Source: Neospora caninum Liverpool (taxonomy: Eukaryota > Apicomplexa > Conoidasida > Eucoccidiorida > Sarcocystidae). Taken from it: 64,000 bases of DNA. Made by a program: the position numbers and the translations under genes. Shown here in pieces: positions 1-12,200 of the stretch (positions are counted from its first letter, which is position 1; each line of letters starts with the position of its first letter). Under the pieces are notes generated by a model that had not been told where the DNA came from, made no database searches, and saw nothing but the letters and a program-made list of their open reading frames with translations. The stretch lies in NCBI RefSeq assembly GCF_000208865.1, contig NC_018391.1, positions 1,550,001 through 1,614,000 on the forward strand. Reading direction: 5' to 3'.

Positions 1-3000
1 GTGGCCAGCTCTTTCAAAAAGACTGTGAAGACGTAGGAAACTGAGAGCATTTCTATTGCAGAGCACGCTCCAGTTGCCCTTGCCATTCCAAGTGCCGGCA
101 GGTTGCATGAGAGAACGGGACTGGATTGCCGGGACCCACCGGGATGACCGTTTCCAGCATCTTTTGGTCAAGTCGAATGAGATCGCCGCCCTCCAGCATC
201 TTGACGTACGCCGCGTATCTGCAGAGAGACGCAGGAATCGAACCATTCGCTCGGCACGATCGCCCCTCCGAAACGCACCTGAGGAGCTGCTGCCTCACCG
301 AGGCCATCCACGCCGTGGCTGGTCGGACAGACTGCAGCGTCGTCTCGGTGTGTCACGTCAAAGACAACTCATCGCAGGGGTAGCCGGGATCGGCGCATCT
401 GAAGACAGCTTTCAGAGTATATCTCAAAGTTCAGTTCGCAGCATAAACTGCAATGGCTATCGCGATACGAGATATTCGGGCAGCGCCAGCTCTACGACGC
501 AGTTCCCTTCCCTAAAGGCGTACCTCTCCTCGACTCGAAGAACTGTGCCTTTCTGCTTGTAGTAGCGTCCATCGCCCAGCTCCTCATGCATCACTTTGAC
601 TATGCAACCCTCCTTGAGCCACCTGCGACAAGAACGCGAATTAGAAAGACCCCACGTCCATGAGAAACACGAGGGAGTAATCTGGTTCGTGAATCGAGAG
701 ACCCGCGAGCCGTGAATCATCAGACATGCGAAAGGCAGCAGGTCGTCGTAGGCGCCGCTGTGGTGCGCCCCCGATAAAACGCATGTGCGTCGAGGCTCGA
801 AACGTCTGTCTTCCTCCGATACTGACGTAACGGGAAGGTCACTTTCCCTGTGACTCTGTTCTCCGCTGAGGAACCTGCGGCATATCAGCAGTTGTGCTCC
901 TACACACGATTATCTACAACCACGGGCGCAAGAGGAAGCTTAAATGCTCTGAACCCGACTCGGCGCTGATCCACGCACGCCTGCTAGTGCTGTTGCGCTT
1001 CTCTAGGGGAGACCTCCCCTGTCTCTTCAAGCTCGAACTTCTCCACACGCGTACCAATCCTTGCTCCGATACTTATGCGGTGGCGGCTTCCTCTCGTCGT
1101 CTTCACTCTCATGCGGTTCGGGTCCTCCGGAATGCGTTCCGTGCAAGTCTGAGGATCTCCCATAATCTTCCATTCTTCCACGATCTGTACATTCCTTGGT
1201 TTCGTCACCTGACAAACTTTCACCGTGACGATCCGCTTCTCGGTCTCCGGAGCGCCGACTGAAGTGGTCAGAGTCCTTGGCGTCGTGTCTGGGGGGTCGG
1301 CGCTCGTCGCTTGTCCTTTCTATAGAGAGGGCTCCGCGAGTCTTTGCTTGCTCCTGCTCAATCTCTAAGCGAAGCCGCTCAGCCGCGCTTAGGGGAGGCT
1401 ACGAGGAGGAAACCGCAAAAATGAGGAACACGAAATCGCCGAACGCAGTGCGAGTTTCAGGAAATGTGCAATACCGCAAGGACACATTCAAACGAAGTGC
1501 GTGTGCGTCAATGTGCGAACTTGCTGAAACACAGGAAAATGGAACCGGTGCGCGCCGTCAAGTAGTGGACGGAATTCACGACTTCTGTTCCCCGGCGTTT
1601 TCGCCAGTTAGAGATGAAGGGCCGGAACATGCATGCGCCCCCAAAAAGGCAGCCTCTGGCCGTGTCGTATCGACGTACTCGCACTTTCTTCGAGAGGCCT
1701 CCGTCTTCCGATCTCAGCCTTTGTCGGTCCTCGCCTTCTCGTCCGCGAGCTCGTTCATGCGCTCCACTATCTGAAGAGGCCGACGACTTTGCCACCTCGG
1801 CAAAACGCCGTTTCCGCTTCAGCTCAGCTTCTAGAAGTTTCAGGGCGTTAGCAGGGCGCTCTCCGCCTTGCCCATCGCTCGTTTCACTGGTTTTCTCTGA
1901 CGGGCGCGTTAGACCTTTCAAGACGATTTTTTCTTCGCCATCTCTCCTCAACAACGGCGTATACGCCTGAAGGGTCACCGAAACAAACGGCGTCTCCGCA
2001 GAATCCGGTCTGCCTCAAATAGGTGAAGGCGCCACAGCTGCTCACCTGGCGATGCAGCACACTCGAGACGGGCACCCCGAGGAAATCAGGGTGCATGCAG
2101 CGAAGGAAACCAAGCATTTCCATCGAGTCTTCCAGTCAACAAAGAAAGCGCCTGTCGAACCGCGCCTCCCGCCTTGACATGCATGACTGACGGCTTCACG
2201 CAGAGACGACCTATGCAACCGAAAGATGCTGAGGCGCGGAACCTAAATATCCCGTTTCCTCCACCGACCCCTCTGCGCTGTCAGCGTCGCCAGAGCACTT
2301 TCGGTTGATGCGTGGGAACCACGTGAACCAGCTTTTTCCAGTTGGCGCCTCCTCTAGCGACACACACTTCGAGTTCGTTTCAAGTGTCTTTGCCGGCACG
2401 ACATCCACAGGCTACAGGAGTGCAGCTGCTACTGACGACTCGTCCCAGAGGCATCTGGTTCGCCATCTGGGGAACGAAGAAACGCATATCGCATACAGTG
2501 ACAAGACAGAGAGAGGACGCCTACACATTGCTGATAGCCGCCACGTTTTTTGGCTTCTTCGACAAGCTCTTCAAGGCGTCGGGCTTTTGCCTCCTCCTGG
2601 CTCAGTTCCACTTTTCGCCGTTTCTCTTGCTCTTCCTGCAAGGTCACACGCAAGAACGCGTTCACATCGCGCGACCGCTCCACGCATGAACCGCTCGCGT
2701 GGGTTCAGGAGAGCGCTGCACACCCACGTTTTCCACTCGTGGTCCCCACCGCGACTCTGAACACGCACGAGCCCTGTCATGCGCCTCCTATCCAGTTGCC
2801 ACCGATTGCGTGAACGACCGACGTGCGGCAAAGCTGACTGTCCACGCAAAGCGATCGGGCGTCCCAACACCCTTTTTGCTTCAACTCCCGCTGCGCCACC
2901 AGCAACCCGCAGTGTGCGAGACGAGGCCTCGCTCGGCCGTCCACGAGGCTGCCAAAACCTTTTCGTTCCCAAAACCTGTAGAAACTCTCGCCACGGCAAC

Positions 3001-4787
3001 TGTCAAGCGTACCAGTCGGCGACGTTCGTCGTGGTCAATGTACTCCACGTACCAACCCTTGGGCGTCAGCTCGATCTTGCACTTGTTCGTAGACCCCAAA
3101 TACTGCGGAAGTCGAACAGCAACTGAGCAACGCCAAGTCGATTGCATCGTTTTCAGAGACGGAAGCCTTTCACGCGTTCGGTCGAAACCTGCCTCTTTCT
3201 TTCCACTGCAGCCTCCGTCGGCTGCTTCCAGAGCGTGAGCCACATAAAGCCGGTTCCCTTCCTCCGTAGCCGTCGCCGATGAGAAAGACTGCAGAGCATT
3301 CGCACCTGCCAACCCAGCCCCGGCAGCGGGACCTCCCGGCGACGGCTCCCGCATGCATCCCTCTTGCGCGCGGAACGGCCCACGCGCGCAAGAACCGCCG
3401 TGCGGTTCTCGTTCGACGGGGTATCAATCAATGCTTTAGTGAGATGGGTTTGAAGAAAAAGAGAACGTTTCGACAGACGCTGGAGGGGCAAACGGTTCAT
3501 CGCCCGTCGCTTGATTGAGATTCACTTACTTGGACGAATTCCGAAAGCGTGACCCATATAGTGGAGTTCATGTGGATATGCTGCCGATCCGCGACAATGT
3601 TGTTGTACACAGAGTTCGCCAAGACACGCGTTCGGCAGTATCTGGACGGGCAAAGAAGCACGGCAATGACGACAGAGTCAACAGCCTGGCCAACGACTCG
3701 CGAAGCGGAGCAGCGAAGCGTCCCTCTCCAGCAAAACCGTGAGGAGGGCGAAAGACGCGCTGCGTTCTGCGGGCGCTTGGTGGCGCCAAACGCAACCTGA
3801 CCGGACTCGCCACGCCATGAGGAGGCAGTACGAGGCCGACAGCGGCGCCGTCCACACAAGGACACACTGTCCGGAAAGCGTACCTGGTGCGCATCAACCG
3901 CATGAATTCCCGCTCGAATTCCTGGGAGAAATCATCCATGAACTTGGTCGGATTCTGGATAAAAATCTGCATCATCCGCTGGTGTCCCTCGGACATTCGA
4001 TGGCACTGAGGTGGGCAAAAAACGCAAGAAGGTGAAGACGCCTTCGTTTGCAGTTACTGGCGAGCAAGCAGTCACCAACAGGAGTCGCTGCCGATCCAGG
4101 GAAACAGCCGAAGATCGCGAAAAACACGAAGTGCTGCCCATTCCGCGTGCACTCGGGTTCATGCCAAAGGAAGCAACATCCACGTGGAAGACAGGCATGT
4201 GCCGCATATGGGCCGCCCCGAACTCGCACCAAGGTTCCACCTGCTGCCGTGTAGGCGCGTGTTTTGCGCCATTCACGTTCCGTCGTTCGCGAGCGAGCGC
4301 CCGTTGGTACGGTTTCCGTCGCATGCGCTGGGCGTCCCCGAGCAACACGCGTGACGATACCGTCGACGTACACGGGTGAAACGACGGAGGAAGACGCCAG
4401 ACCAGACACAGTGGACTCCTCTTTCCGCTCCTCGCCACTTCTACAACCGCGTCCACCTGCCTCCCTCCTAGAGTGTCCGGTGCGCAAGAGTCGCAGCCCC
4501 GCACGGGGCAGAAGCAGGGGTGCCAAAGCACACGCTGTTTAGTAACGAAGGACGAGTGGAAAAGGCCGGAGATCGTTCCTGTCCATATCCTCCCACCCCA
4601 GACCCTCCCGCTATACTCTGGTCTCCGTCGCAACAGCAGTACGGTTGACAAGATCTCCTACCTTGAATCCGTTTTCATCGCGGCACTGCTTCTCGCACAT
4701 TTGGCAGTACCACCGCAGCTTCTGCAAACCCGCAGCCTTGATCTTGTTGCTCATCCATTTTGTCGTCCCGAACTCTGCCTTGGGCAT
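1..4787 (-). CDS. KIN17: KIN17-family DNA/RNA-binding protein, 3' end off the window
   Basis: KIN17 is a conserved nuclear protein linked to pre-mRNA processing and DNA replication/repair. Exons that join in phase: 4662-4787, 3884-4005, 3530-3641, 3013-3102, about 2525-2635, 1679-1966, 1055-1398, 524-622, 140-218. The ATG at 4787 opens MPKAEFGTTKW. The C2H2 zinc finger uses C28, C31, H44 and H50, as in the family. The winged-helix part follows (motifs HIHMNSTIW and TPKGWYVEYIDHD), then a charged coiled coil, a low-complexity linker, and the start of the C-terminal KOW region (WWLKEGCIVKV, then RLDQKMLETVIP). The donor at 139/138 shows that the final exon, carrying the second half of the KOW/SH3-like tail, lies beyond the left edge. 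One small linker exon may be missing between 2525 and 1966. Identification is firm; the linker exons are less certain. Confidence 0.9.
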
Positions 4788-7143
4788 TGTGCCTCCTCAC
4801 AAAGGGCAACTCGAACCTGTCGGGCGCGTCAGTGCGTGAATTCTGTTTACCTCCACGCAGTCTCCAGCGTCTCAGCGCAGGTGTCCGTATAGTGCTGACA
4901 GTTTCTGTGCAACGCTACTGTCTGACGTCATGGGCCACGAAGAAACCCCGTGCATAACCGTATAAGCGGCAGATGCAGTCAGCTTTCTTCACTGTTCTTC
5001 TTCAGAGGAAAACCACCCTGAAAGAGTGCCCCGGTGGCCGTGAGAGTGCAACCGCGGTGGAGAGGGAGAGGCACCGAGCACAGTACCATTTCGATCGTCC
5101 ACCGGACGCTGTTGGGCTCTCAGTGGACTCGAACAGCTACGGGAGCTTAATGAACTGCAACCTCCTACGAACTTCGTCCCAGGACTTCTTGCTCGACGCA
5201 GAAATGGTTCCAGCGAAGCGATGTCACAGGCGGCCCTCCACAAGGTTCACACGCCGCAACATGTAGGTACTCTGACTCGAGCGTTCGTCGGTGCGGCCGG
5301 AGAGAAATGCGGTTTCCGGAATGCCATGGCACTGACGTCCAGGCCAGCTACAAGGCACTGTTGAGATGTAGGCAGACGATCGAGGAAAGGAACGCCTTCG
5401 AACCAAATGCTTGAGTAAGTCTTAACCCATCAACTTCCACATCTCCACGGCGTACAAGTGCAAAAAGTCTCTGCGATGCGTCGCCTGTTCCCGTGGATGA
5501 GCGGGGTACTACCTTCTTCTGTTGCAGCGAAACGATCAGAGTACAGTCCACATAGAGTAAGGCAAGCGCGGTAGCTTACGGATTTTATGGATGAGATGGC
5601 CCTAGGGAGGTCAAATCTGTTTTACATGGCTGGATGTGCCTGACGACTGACGGCACGCGAAGAAAGCACGAAATGGAGGCGATACCGATGGCTGATGGGG
5701 AAGGATTACACTTTCAAGATTCCATGACTCCTGTTCCGTGACAAATGGGCTAACATTGCGAGGACTGCGGCACCCAGATATAAAGTTTCAGAGTACGTGG
5801 AACTCCTAAACCCTTTTATTGCTTGACTCCCGCGCGGCAATCGTAGTCCGTGCATGTCTTCCGGCTGTCTTCGCCGTTGCATGCAGCTGGCGGCTTACCA
5901 CCGCAGGTCCGGCGGAGCCCTAGCAGTCACTACCGCAACGGAAAGTCTTGCCTTTTCGAGTGTTTTGAGGCCACAGCGAGTGCTGGCCTGCAGTCCATCT
6001 TCTGAGACGAGAAGAGAGAAAGGCAAAAAGCAAGGTTTGGGACTGTCAAAGGACTAACATTCCTCGCCAGCCTCCTCTCAGCCCGGATCGTCGCCACGCT
6101 CAGTCGGGCGGAGCGTCGTGAATCGACCAACGAGCTTCGCGGTTGTTTATCTCTGTTGGGAATAGACGGTGTCTCCGCGTTTCTGAGCGCGCCCTCCCAG
6201 TCTGCTCTTTCCACTTGTGGGATGAGTTGCGGATTAGACATGAGAACTCCGTAGCGGTATCTATGTGTCACAGCTGAACCGGTCACGGATTTCGGTCACT
6301 AACGCACCAGAGACCGCCTGCTTCGTAGAGTTGTACGGCATGCAATATCAACTGCCTCCAGGGTCGGGGCCGTGCGTCCCCGCCGGCGCTCCTCTGGGCA
6401 CTCCATGCGGAACCCGTTTCGGGAGGCATCTGCTCTGATTGCCTGAGTCGTGAGCTGTGAGCTCTCTTTTTCGGTGGAAAGTGTTTTGTTATTCGTCTGC
6501 CTTTGGACTATCATTGTGGGGGCAAGAGCGGAAGGACGCACAAGTTTGAATAAAACACGTCAGCAGGACGTCTCCATTTGCGCCCGATTTGTCAGCCCAA
6601 CGGGGGTGCTGGAAGTGAATTACGTCCGCACATCTGAAAGTTCAGACGCAACTTTTCCATAACTGCTCCAACGTAGTTTTCTGGAGAAAATCTTCATGCG
6701 CCCGACCGGAGCGACTGTGGGTTCAACGGGTTCCCTTCCGACTCGGAGCCGCGCGTGCAACTTTCTCCTTTTGCCACGCTTCGATTCATGAGCTGCGAAG
6801 ATAACCTGCGGGTGCTATGTGTGTATGCATGTGTGTTCGTGGTCAGTCGCGTCACCTCGAAAGTGTTGTTCCCATAAACAGCCGCAAGGAGTGCCGGAGG
6901 GCACACGTTGCGCGAGGGACTCGACGCGCCCCGAAAACCGCGTTTTTCGGCGGCTTCGCCTGTATTTCTGGACATTGATGTATTGGCCGTTTTTCGCTGT
7001 TCAGGCTCCTGTATAGGGCCCGGCAGCAAGCAGACAAGGGTGCGTAAGCATTTATGTGATCAGACCCCCGTCTCTCCTGCATGCTTCTTGTCGAGCGGTT
7101 GCACGCCGTTTTTTTTGTGCTCGCCTATGCGTAGTGCGTCAAG
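4788..7143. other. Divergent intergenic region between KIN17 and a secreted-protein gene
   Basis: About 2.4 kb separates two divergent start codons and must carry both promoters and 5' untranslated regions. Only short overlapping reading frames occur on both strands, without splice-consistent joins or recognisable domains. TGCATGC, the extended core of a known apicomplexan AP2-factor site (GCATGC), occurs at 5878-5884 and 7078-7084. I see no RNA gene or repeat. Confidence 0.6.
7078..7084 (+). promoter_or_regulatory. TGCATGC motif upstream of the secreted-protein gene
   Basis: The palindromic core GCATGC is a known target of an apicomplexan AP2-type factor, and TGCATGC is frequent in coccidian promoters. 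This copy lies 60 nt before the first ATG of the gene at 7144; a second copy is at 5878-5884. The match is exact, but a 7-mer occurs often by chance, so the role is inferred. Confidence 0.35.
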
Positions 7144-8271
7144 ATGGAGCGCGCAGTCGTTCCAGCATTGGAGGAGTCAGGCGCGAGCTTGGCCCCGACG
7201 GAGCCTGCCTGTAGCCTCCGACAGCCTGGATGTCCCGCAGCCCCCCAAAGAAGCTCTGCGTTGTCCACATGTCCGCGTCTTCCTGGCCCGCCGCTCTCCT
7301 CCTCCGTTCGCTTCCCGTTCAGGCAAATGCTTGTTTCAGCCTTCATCATCATCGGGGTAGCGACTTGTCCTCTCGTCGCGGTAGGAGAGAGTTCGTCAGT
7401 GAGAAGAGCAGCCACAGAGGAGGGTTTCGCGAAGGACAGCCACTGGGCACGACTTCTTCAGCAGAAGTGGTCGGAGCCCTCCTACCTGGAGATGGTTGCG
7501 CGAACAATTGCGGCTTTGGAAAATGAAGATTTTTGGATGGCGTTCCTAGGCAAGCAACTCCAACTCCAAGGTAGCAAAGCTCAGCTGAAGGCTCTGCGTT
7601 TGGAACGCCACAGACTAGAGCAACGGAGGAAAAAACACGCGGTGGCCGCGTATTATGCCACAGCAGGAGAGAAACCCGGTGCGGACATCGATCTTCGCTT
7701 CGGCGATGTCAGTCTGTATGCCCTAGACTGGATAGCCCCCCGCACATGTGCCGACCTCAGCTGGGCGGGAAGCAATGACGTGTGCGCCTTGTCGCTTGAG
7801 ACGGATATCCACGTCATGCATGCCAAGCTGATGCTGAAGAGTGTTGAGGTACAGGACTTCCAAAATCGTCTTTTTTCCACTGGAGGTCCGGACGTTCCTG
7901 CATCTGAAGCTGCAATGGGACCGCAAACGCCACTACCGGCAGATAGCGTGAACGCCAATGTTCCTGCTTCTCTGCGTCCGAAGGAAACGTTCGATTGGAG
8001 CAGTGTCGCCCGAGATATCTATTTACCGTCCCTGGCGGAACTCCAAGCTCCAGGAGCGACTCCAGAGCTCTTTGGGGTCGAAGTGAGTCAGCTCATGGCG
8101 GCTTTAGACCGCGAGGAACGTATCCGCAGTGGATCAGCATCGGCTGGAGGAGCTAGGTCGGGTGCGTTAGGTGGTGGTGCATCGACGAATCTTGGGAACA
8201 GCGGCCGGTTGGCAGGTTCGTGGACGTCTCCGACGACAGCGGGGGGGTTCGGGCTGGGGGGGTTTCACTGA
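7144..8271 (+). CDS. Unrecognised secreted or membrane-anchored protein, single exon
   Basis: One uninterrupted frame gives 375 residues from the ATG at 7144, or 314 from the ATG at 7327. The second start is attractive because it puts a classic signal peptide at the N-terminus (MLVSAFIIIGVATCPLVAVG); from the first start the same hydrophobic stretch sits at residues 62-81 and could be a signal anchor. The next part is predicted helical (residues about 95-160, charged, RLERHRLEQRRKK). A middle domain has three cysteines (at RTCADL, DVCALS and the signal region) and the tail is rich in Gly and Ser. I recognise no family. The leader suggests secretion (dense granule, rhoptry or surface), but this is inference. 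GC-rich unbiased codons and length make a chance frame unlikely. Confidence 0.7.
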   Translation: MERAVVPALEESGASLAPTEPACSLRQPGCPAAPQRSSALSTCPRLPGPPLSSSVRFPFRQMLVSAFIIIGVATCPLVAVGESSSVRRAATEEGFAKDSHWARLLQQKWSEPSYLEMVARTIAALENEDFWMAFLGKQLQLQGSKAQLKALRLERHRLEQRRKKHAVAAYYATAGEKPGADIDLRFGDVSLYALDWIAPRTCADLSWAGSNDVCALSLETDIHVMHAKLMLKSVEVQDFQNRLFSTGGPDVPASEAAMGPQTPLPADSVNANVPASLRPKETFDWSSVARDIYLPSLAELQAPGATPELFGVEVSQLMAALDREERIRSGSASAGGARSGALGGGASTNLGNSGRLAGSWTSPTTAGGFGLGGFH

Positions 8272-10241
8272 TTCCAAAATCTACGGTGGGCAGGAAAACA
8301 TCTGGGAAGAAGGAAAAGGTAGCAAGGCCAGTGACGCAGGGAAAAAGCACCGCATGCCGTGATCGGGAGTAGAGGCACGGACGATTGTGAAGAACAGGCG
8401 AGGAGAGAAGGGCCCATCAGAAGACGTGGCTGTAAAGGGGAAGATTCTGCTGAAGGCGACCCCTGGTGGACGCGACAATTTCACTGTGAAGCAGGCTCGT
8501 GTCAGTCGGTGCTTCCTGCTGAGTTGATATTTTGCGGGATGGGAAGGCCGTTAGGTTGATGAATAAAAGAGACTGAGAGGGTCGGGATAAGATTAGCGAG
8601 TCGAATCGCGGCATGGGACAGTCTTATTGGTCGTTTTCCCTTATGGAGCTCTGTTCAGTTATTCGGCGTGGCCACTCGCAAACGGAAAGCGCGTGTTCCA
8701 CATACCGGAGTATGAAAGCTGCTAGAAGCAGAAGGGCATCCACAAGCTGAGCCATGAGTGCATGCCAGGCCAGCAGAGAGAACCATGGCGACATCGCACC
8801 ATGGGCAATGGGAGGGGAGGAAGTGAAACGAGGTGGGAGTGTGAATATCGAGTTTTCACCCTATGGGATTTCAAAAGACCGCTTACGTCCGAACGCTAGG
8901 AAGGCGAAAAAGAAAACCACCCTGCAAGCTCAGCGGGAGTCTGAGGAAGCCCGTGCATATTCGCGCCTGTTCTGCAGCGAATCAGTCGGCACGGTATTTA
9001 GTTATTTCAGGAGGTGTAAATGTGACGAGCAGTGTACTAGCGACAGGGTTGGTTGCGTAGTATGGGTATGGGACAGAGGATATTGGACACACATAGAAAT
9101 GGCGCGTAATCGCCATGAGCACAGCTCCGACCGGTTCATGTTACTGCACACCCGCACTGGCCATCGAATAACGGACAGCGGTGCAATGCCCCTGTTTCAG
9201 ACTTCACGTATGTTGTAGGAAAAAATAACTCGCGTGCGCGCGGGCAACGGAAATTGCTTCTGGGGAGTGCTAACGCGGGACACATGGCTGGTCCCACCTG
9301 GCTGTATGTGCAGGTGAACGGCATCAGGCACTCATTGCTGTATGGCGGATGAAATGACTACGAGTTTCTGTTGTGCATGAGAAAAGTTACGAACGCAATT
9401 CGAGCATAGTGTGACAAACGCAGTTCAAGCATTGTGTAAGGGCATCGTTTTGCACGCTGTCTGAATCGCCGGCCGCGATGTGATAGTGCGCGGCACTACT
9501 CTGGTACCCCGACGGTGGACTAGCAGTAGATAAAGCACAGTGCCGGGGGCTCACTCTAAAGGTGCTGGACAGTTGAAACTGTGAGGCAAGATCGTCTTCC
9601 TCTTCCTACACTGAGAAAGATACAGAACATTTTATACGTTGTCATCCTACACGCGCCAACATATGACCTGTGGTCGAAAAATTGTGAAGGTATGTAGAAT
9701 GCCCATGAACTGCCCGTGATGATTTCAGAAGCCCACTTCAGCACACGTTTTTGCTGTGAGCGAAAGGCATACCACCGGCTATGAATCTGCAAAGGGTGAC
9801 GAGGCAGAGACCTGACATTACTGCGAGTGTACTGGAGGGACGTGGTGCTCGCAGTGTTCTGCACTTTCACACCTCCGGTTTTTGCAATAACTCGGTGGCA
9901 CTGGAGTTTTGTACGTCGTTTGCTTTCACGGTTCCACGACACAACGAAGGGCATGAAGTCAAGTTCGGGTGTCACCCACGCCAGATACTTCGGACGAAGC
10001 ACACCTGAACAGCAACCGTTCTTTCTACGTTTCTTTCGTCGTGGCTTGGAAGAACCTCGTTGATTATACGACGACGATGAGGCTTGAACTTTCAACAGCG
10101 TGTAAACACTCAGAATCGGTTATCAACACAACCCGGTTTATCTGGGCTCCATACACAGATACTCGGACCTGGCTTGGATTGTCCGCATCGAACTGCATTA
10201 CATGCAGTCTCCACCAGGGTTTCCTTTTCTCCGCCTTCTGG
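8272..10241. other. Intergenic region, convergent 3' ends
   Basis: This 2 kb lies between the stop codons of two converging genes and should hold both 3' untranslated regions. A 179-codon frame on the minus strand (9556-10095) and short plus-strand frames are present, but none has a domain or a convincing splice partner. An imperfect 25-bp tandem duplication lies at 9392-9441. Confidence 0.5.
9392..9441 (+). repeat. Imperfect 25-bp tandem duplication
   Basis: Two adjacent units begin at 9392 and 9417, each reading AACGCA(A/G)TTC(G/A)AGCAT and continuing (A/T)GTGT. They differ at a few transition-type positions, so the duplication is not very recent. No function is apparent. Confidence 0.6.
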
Positions 10242-11951
10242 TTAGTCCTCATGCACGTACTGCAGCTGCACTGACGGCCACCATTCAGATGTCACATCGA
10301 CAACAACAAACATGCGATGTTGTTGAGTGCGTCGCTCGCTGCCCTTTGCCTGTCCAGTCGGTCCACCAAAAACTGCTGTCGGCGGATGTAGCACAATTGT
10401 GGGTTGCTGCGTGTCCCATAATCGCTTATGTTCGTCCACTTTACCGTGCGTCAGGCTGCCTCTGTCGAGTGTCCGTGGCGCTGCCGGCCCGCCTGCGCGC
10501 ACTCGCTGTTCTGTGCCTTTCCCAGCGCCACTCTCGGATGTCGGTGACTTCCGTACGCTTCCATCCCGAAGCCAGGCTGGTGTCCAGGGAACTGGCGTCG
10601 GGCTCACCTTATCAGGTTTGTCGAAGCAATGATGAATGTCCATCGGCAGATCCGTATAAATCTGCACCGAAGGAGCAGAACTCCTTCTTACCCGAAGCTC
10701 CGGTTCGAACCTGGGGGAGACGATGAGGCATACGCGGGGCTGTTGATCATATGCAAGATAAATTGAAGGGATCGCTGCGCCGTTCCCGGGATGGGGAGCT
10801 GTAACCGCCAACTGTTTTTTTACGCCGCCTTTATCATCGCGGCAAACTTCCCCAACCGGCGACGCCGGCTGCTGCGGTGGGGTTTTCGATTCGTCTGTCG
10901 CCTCCGTCTCTGCATCAAGCCCTCCATCGCCTGTTTCTCTCTCACTAAACGCGTCCAGCTGATGGGTTGACTCTCCAGGATCGTCACGTTTAGAGGTCAG
11001 GAGCCCAGTGTCTCCTCCCACGCGTACTTCCGTTGCCTGTTGACGTACACCGGGTGCCACCAGCCCTGTGCTGGTTTCAGTAAAGGAACGACCTGGTCCG
11101 ACGCCGTGTTCTCCGGCGCCCGTGCTTGCATGATGTGCCTTTCTGTTGACTAGAGCCTTGTCGGTATGGTCGCTCTGCTGTGGTAATTCTCGTAGCTGTC
11201 GAGCAGATAGGGGAAAGGTTGCGTCACGCTTCAGAACCCGTGATACACTGTTGGCACGACCAGGTGTACCCAAGTCTTCTGAAAAAGCGACTCCGTCCGA
11301 ACCAGAACTTGACTGTGGTTGGAACGGTGCTGCAGGAGTGGAATGCGGCCACGCATTGGCAACTGCTTGTGCTAAGGGGACGGTCGAGAGTGGATACTCC
11401 CTTGAGCTTCGTTGGCTGATCGAACCTCCGGGCTCTTCGTTTGCAACGACTGGTATTTCAGGGGCAACTGCACGTAACGGCCTATCGCTAGGCGGAAGGT
11501 GTAACTGCACGGATGATCGGCGCGTTGGCGGAGCCTCTGTTGGCCAAGTGAGAGTTGGTGCTGGTGGAGTTGCCGAGATGGAAGAAATTGCATTTTTGCT
11601 TGAAAAAAATCCAAGCATGCCCCTACTTATCACCTGCCACATGGATTCAATAGCTGATGCTTTTCCCACCGGTGGCCCTGGCTGAGGCTGTAGTGGAACG
11701 ATAAAGGAGGAAGAAGCTCCCTCTGGTCTCCGTGTCGAATACACCAGCGGCCCCTGGGCAACATTGTATTCTAACTGATTGGGTTGTGTTGAGCCGGATG
11801 CAAAGGAGAGTGAGCCAATAGCCGACGCAGCTGCGGGAGTCGGTGGAAACGTTCCATCGATGTCCACGCTGGCAACGGTGTAAGCAGGCTCCGCGTTGTT
11901 GCTAACAGCTGCCGGAAACAGTGGCACTGGAGCGAACGATGAAGGGGTCAC
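10242..11951 (-). CDS. Large low-complexity hypothetical protein, 5' exon unresolved
   Basis: A 569-codon open frame, far longer than expected by chance. It is rich in Pro, Ser, Ala and Gln, with no recognisable domain; a small hydrophobic patch lies near residues 103-116 (ESMWQVISRGMLGFFS). The first codon is GTG, directly preceded by an in-frame TAG (11954-11952) that also forms the sequence CTAG|GTGACC, a possible splice acceptor. A 5' exon is therefore expected upstream. The same frame continues above the stop as 83 codons (11952-12200) with a hydrophobic segment (LGLIPLAIILF) preceded by a good acceptor (TTTGCAG at about 12095). A donor CTGCA|GTACGTG near 10250 could extend the gene 3' of the stop shown. 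I do not recognise it; a disordered regulatory or secreted protein is possible. Confidence 0.5.
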   Translation of the reverse strand: MTPSSFAPVPLFPAAVSNNAEPAYTVASVDIDGTFPPTPAAASAIGSLSFASGSTQPNQLEYNVAQGPLVYSTRRPEGASSSFIVPLQPQPGPPVGKASAIESMWQVISRGMLGFFSSKNAISSISATPPAPTLTWPTEAPPTRRSSVQLHLPPSDRPLRAVAPEIPVVANEEPGGSISQRSSREYPLSTVPLAQAVANAWPHSTPAAPFQPQSSSGSDGVAFSEDLGTPGRANSVSRVLKRDATFPLSARQLRELPQQSDHTDKALVNRKAHHASTGAGEHGVGPGRSFTETSTGLVAPGVRQQATEVRVGGDTGLLTSKRDDPGESTHQLDAFSERETGDGGLDAETEATDESKTPPQQPASPVGEVCRDDKGGVKKQLAVTAPHPGNGAAIPSIYLAYDQQPRVCLIVSPRFEPELRVRRSSAPSVQIYTDLPMDIHHCFDKPDKVSPTPVPWTPAWLRDGSVRKSPTSESGAGKGTEQRVRAGGPAAPRTLDRGSLTHGKVDEHKRLWDTQQPTIVLHPPTAVFGGPTGQAKGSERRTQQHRMFVVVDVTSEWWPSVQLQYVHED

Positions 11952-12200
11952 CTAGCTCGGTAGGGATGGCCTACGCGTGCTCTTAAGGTCAGTCATGTTC
12001 TCGGAAAGGGTAGATCCAGCCGCAACCCAGTGGGTGTTCCACTTGGATTTGTTTTTGAAGAGAATTATCGCTAATGGTATCAGCCCGAGCACCTGCAAAT
12101 GGTGTAAGAGAGAGACAGCACGCAAAAAACACACCCACACAAATGAGCTTGCCCACTCCAACTCAAAGAAACAATGCTTATATTGGGTTCTCTCAGCCAC
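11952..12200 (-). other. Possible upstream coding segment of the low-complexity gene
   Basis: Eighty-three codons from an ATG at 12200, in the same frame as the large downstream ORF and ending in TAG immediately before it. It encodes one strongly hydrophobic stretch that could act as a signal anchor. It may be a 5' exon whose donor I cannot place, or unspliced upstream sequence. There is no homology I can name. Confidence 0.25.

Noticed and set aside
2211..2408. Possible linker exon of KIN17
   Set aside because: Open in frame, but no clear acceptor/donor pair and no similarity to the KIN17 linker; exon 2525-2635 can join 1679-1966 directly in phase 0.
9556..10095. 179-codon minus-strand frame
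   Set aside because: Basic and low-information sequence with no domain; I could not connect it by phase to the 569-codon frame upstream.
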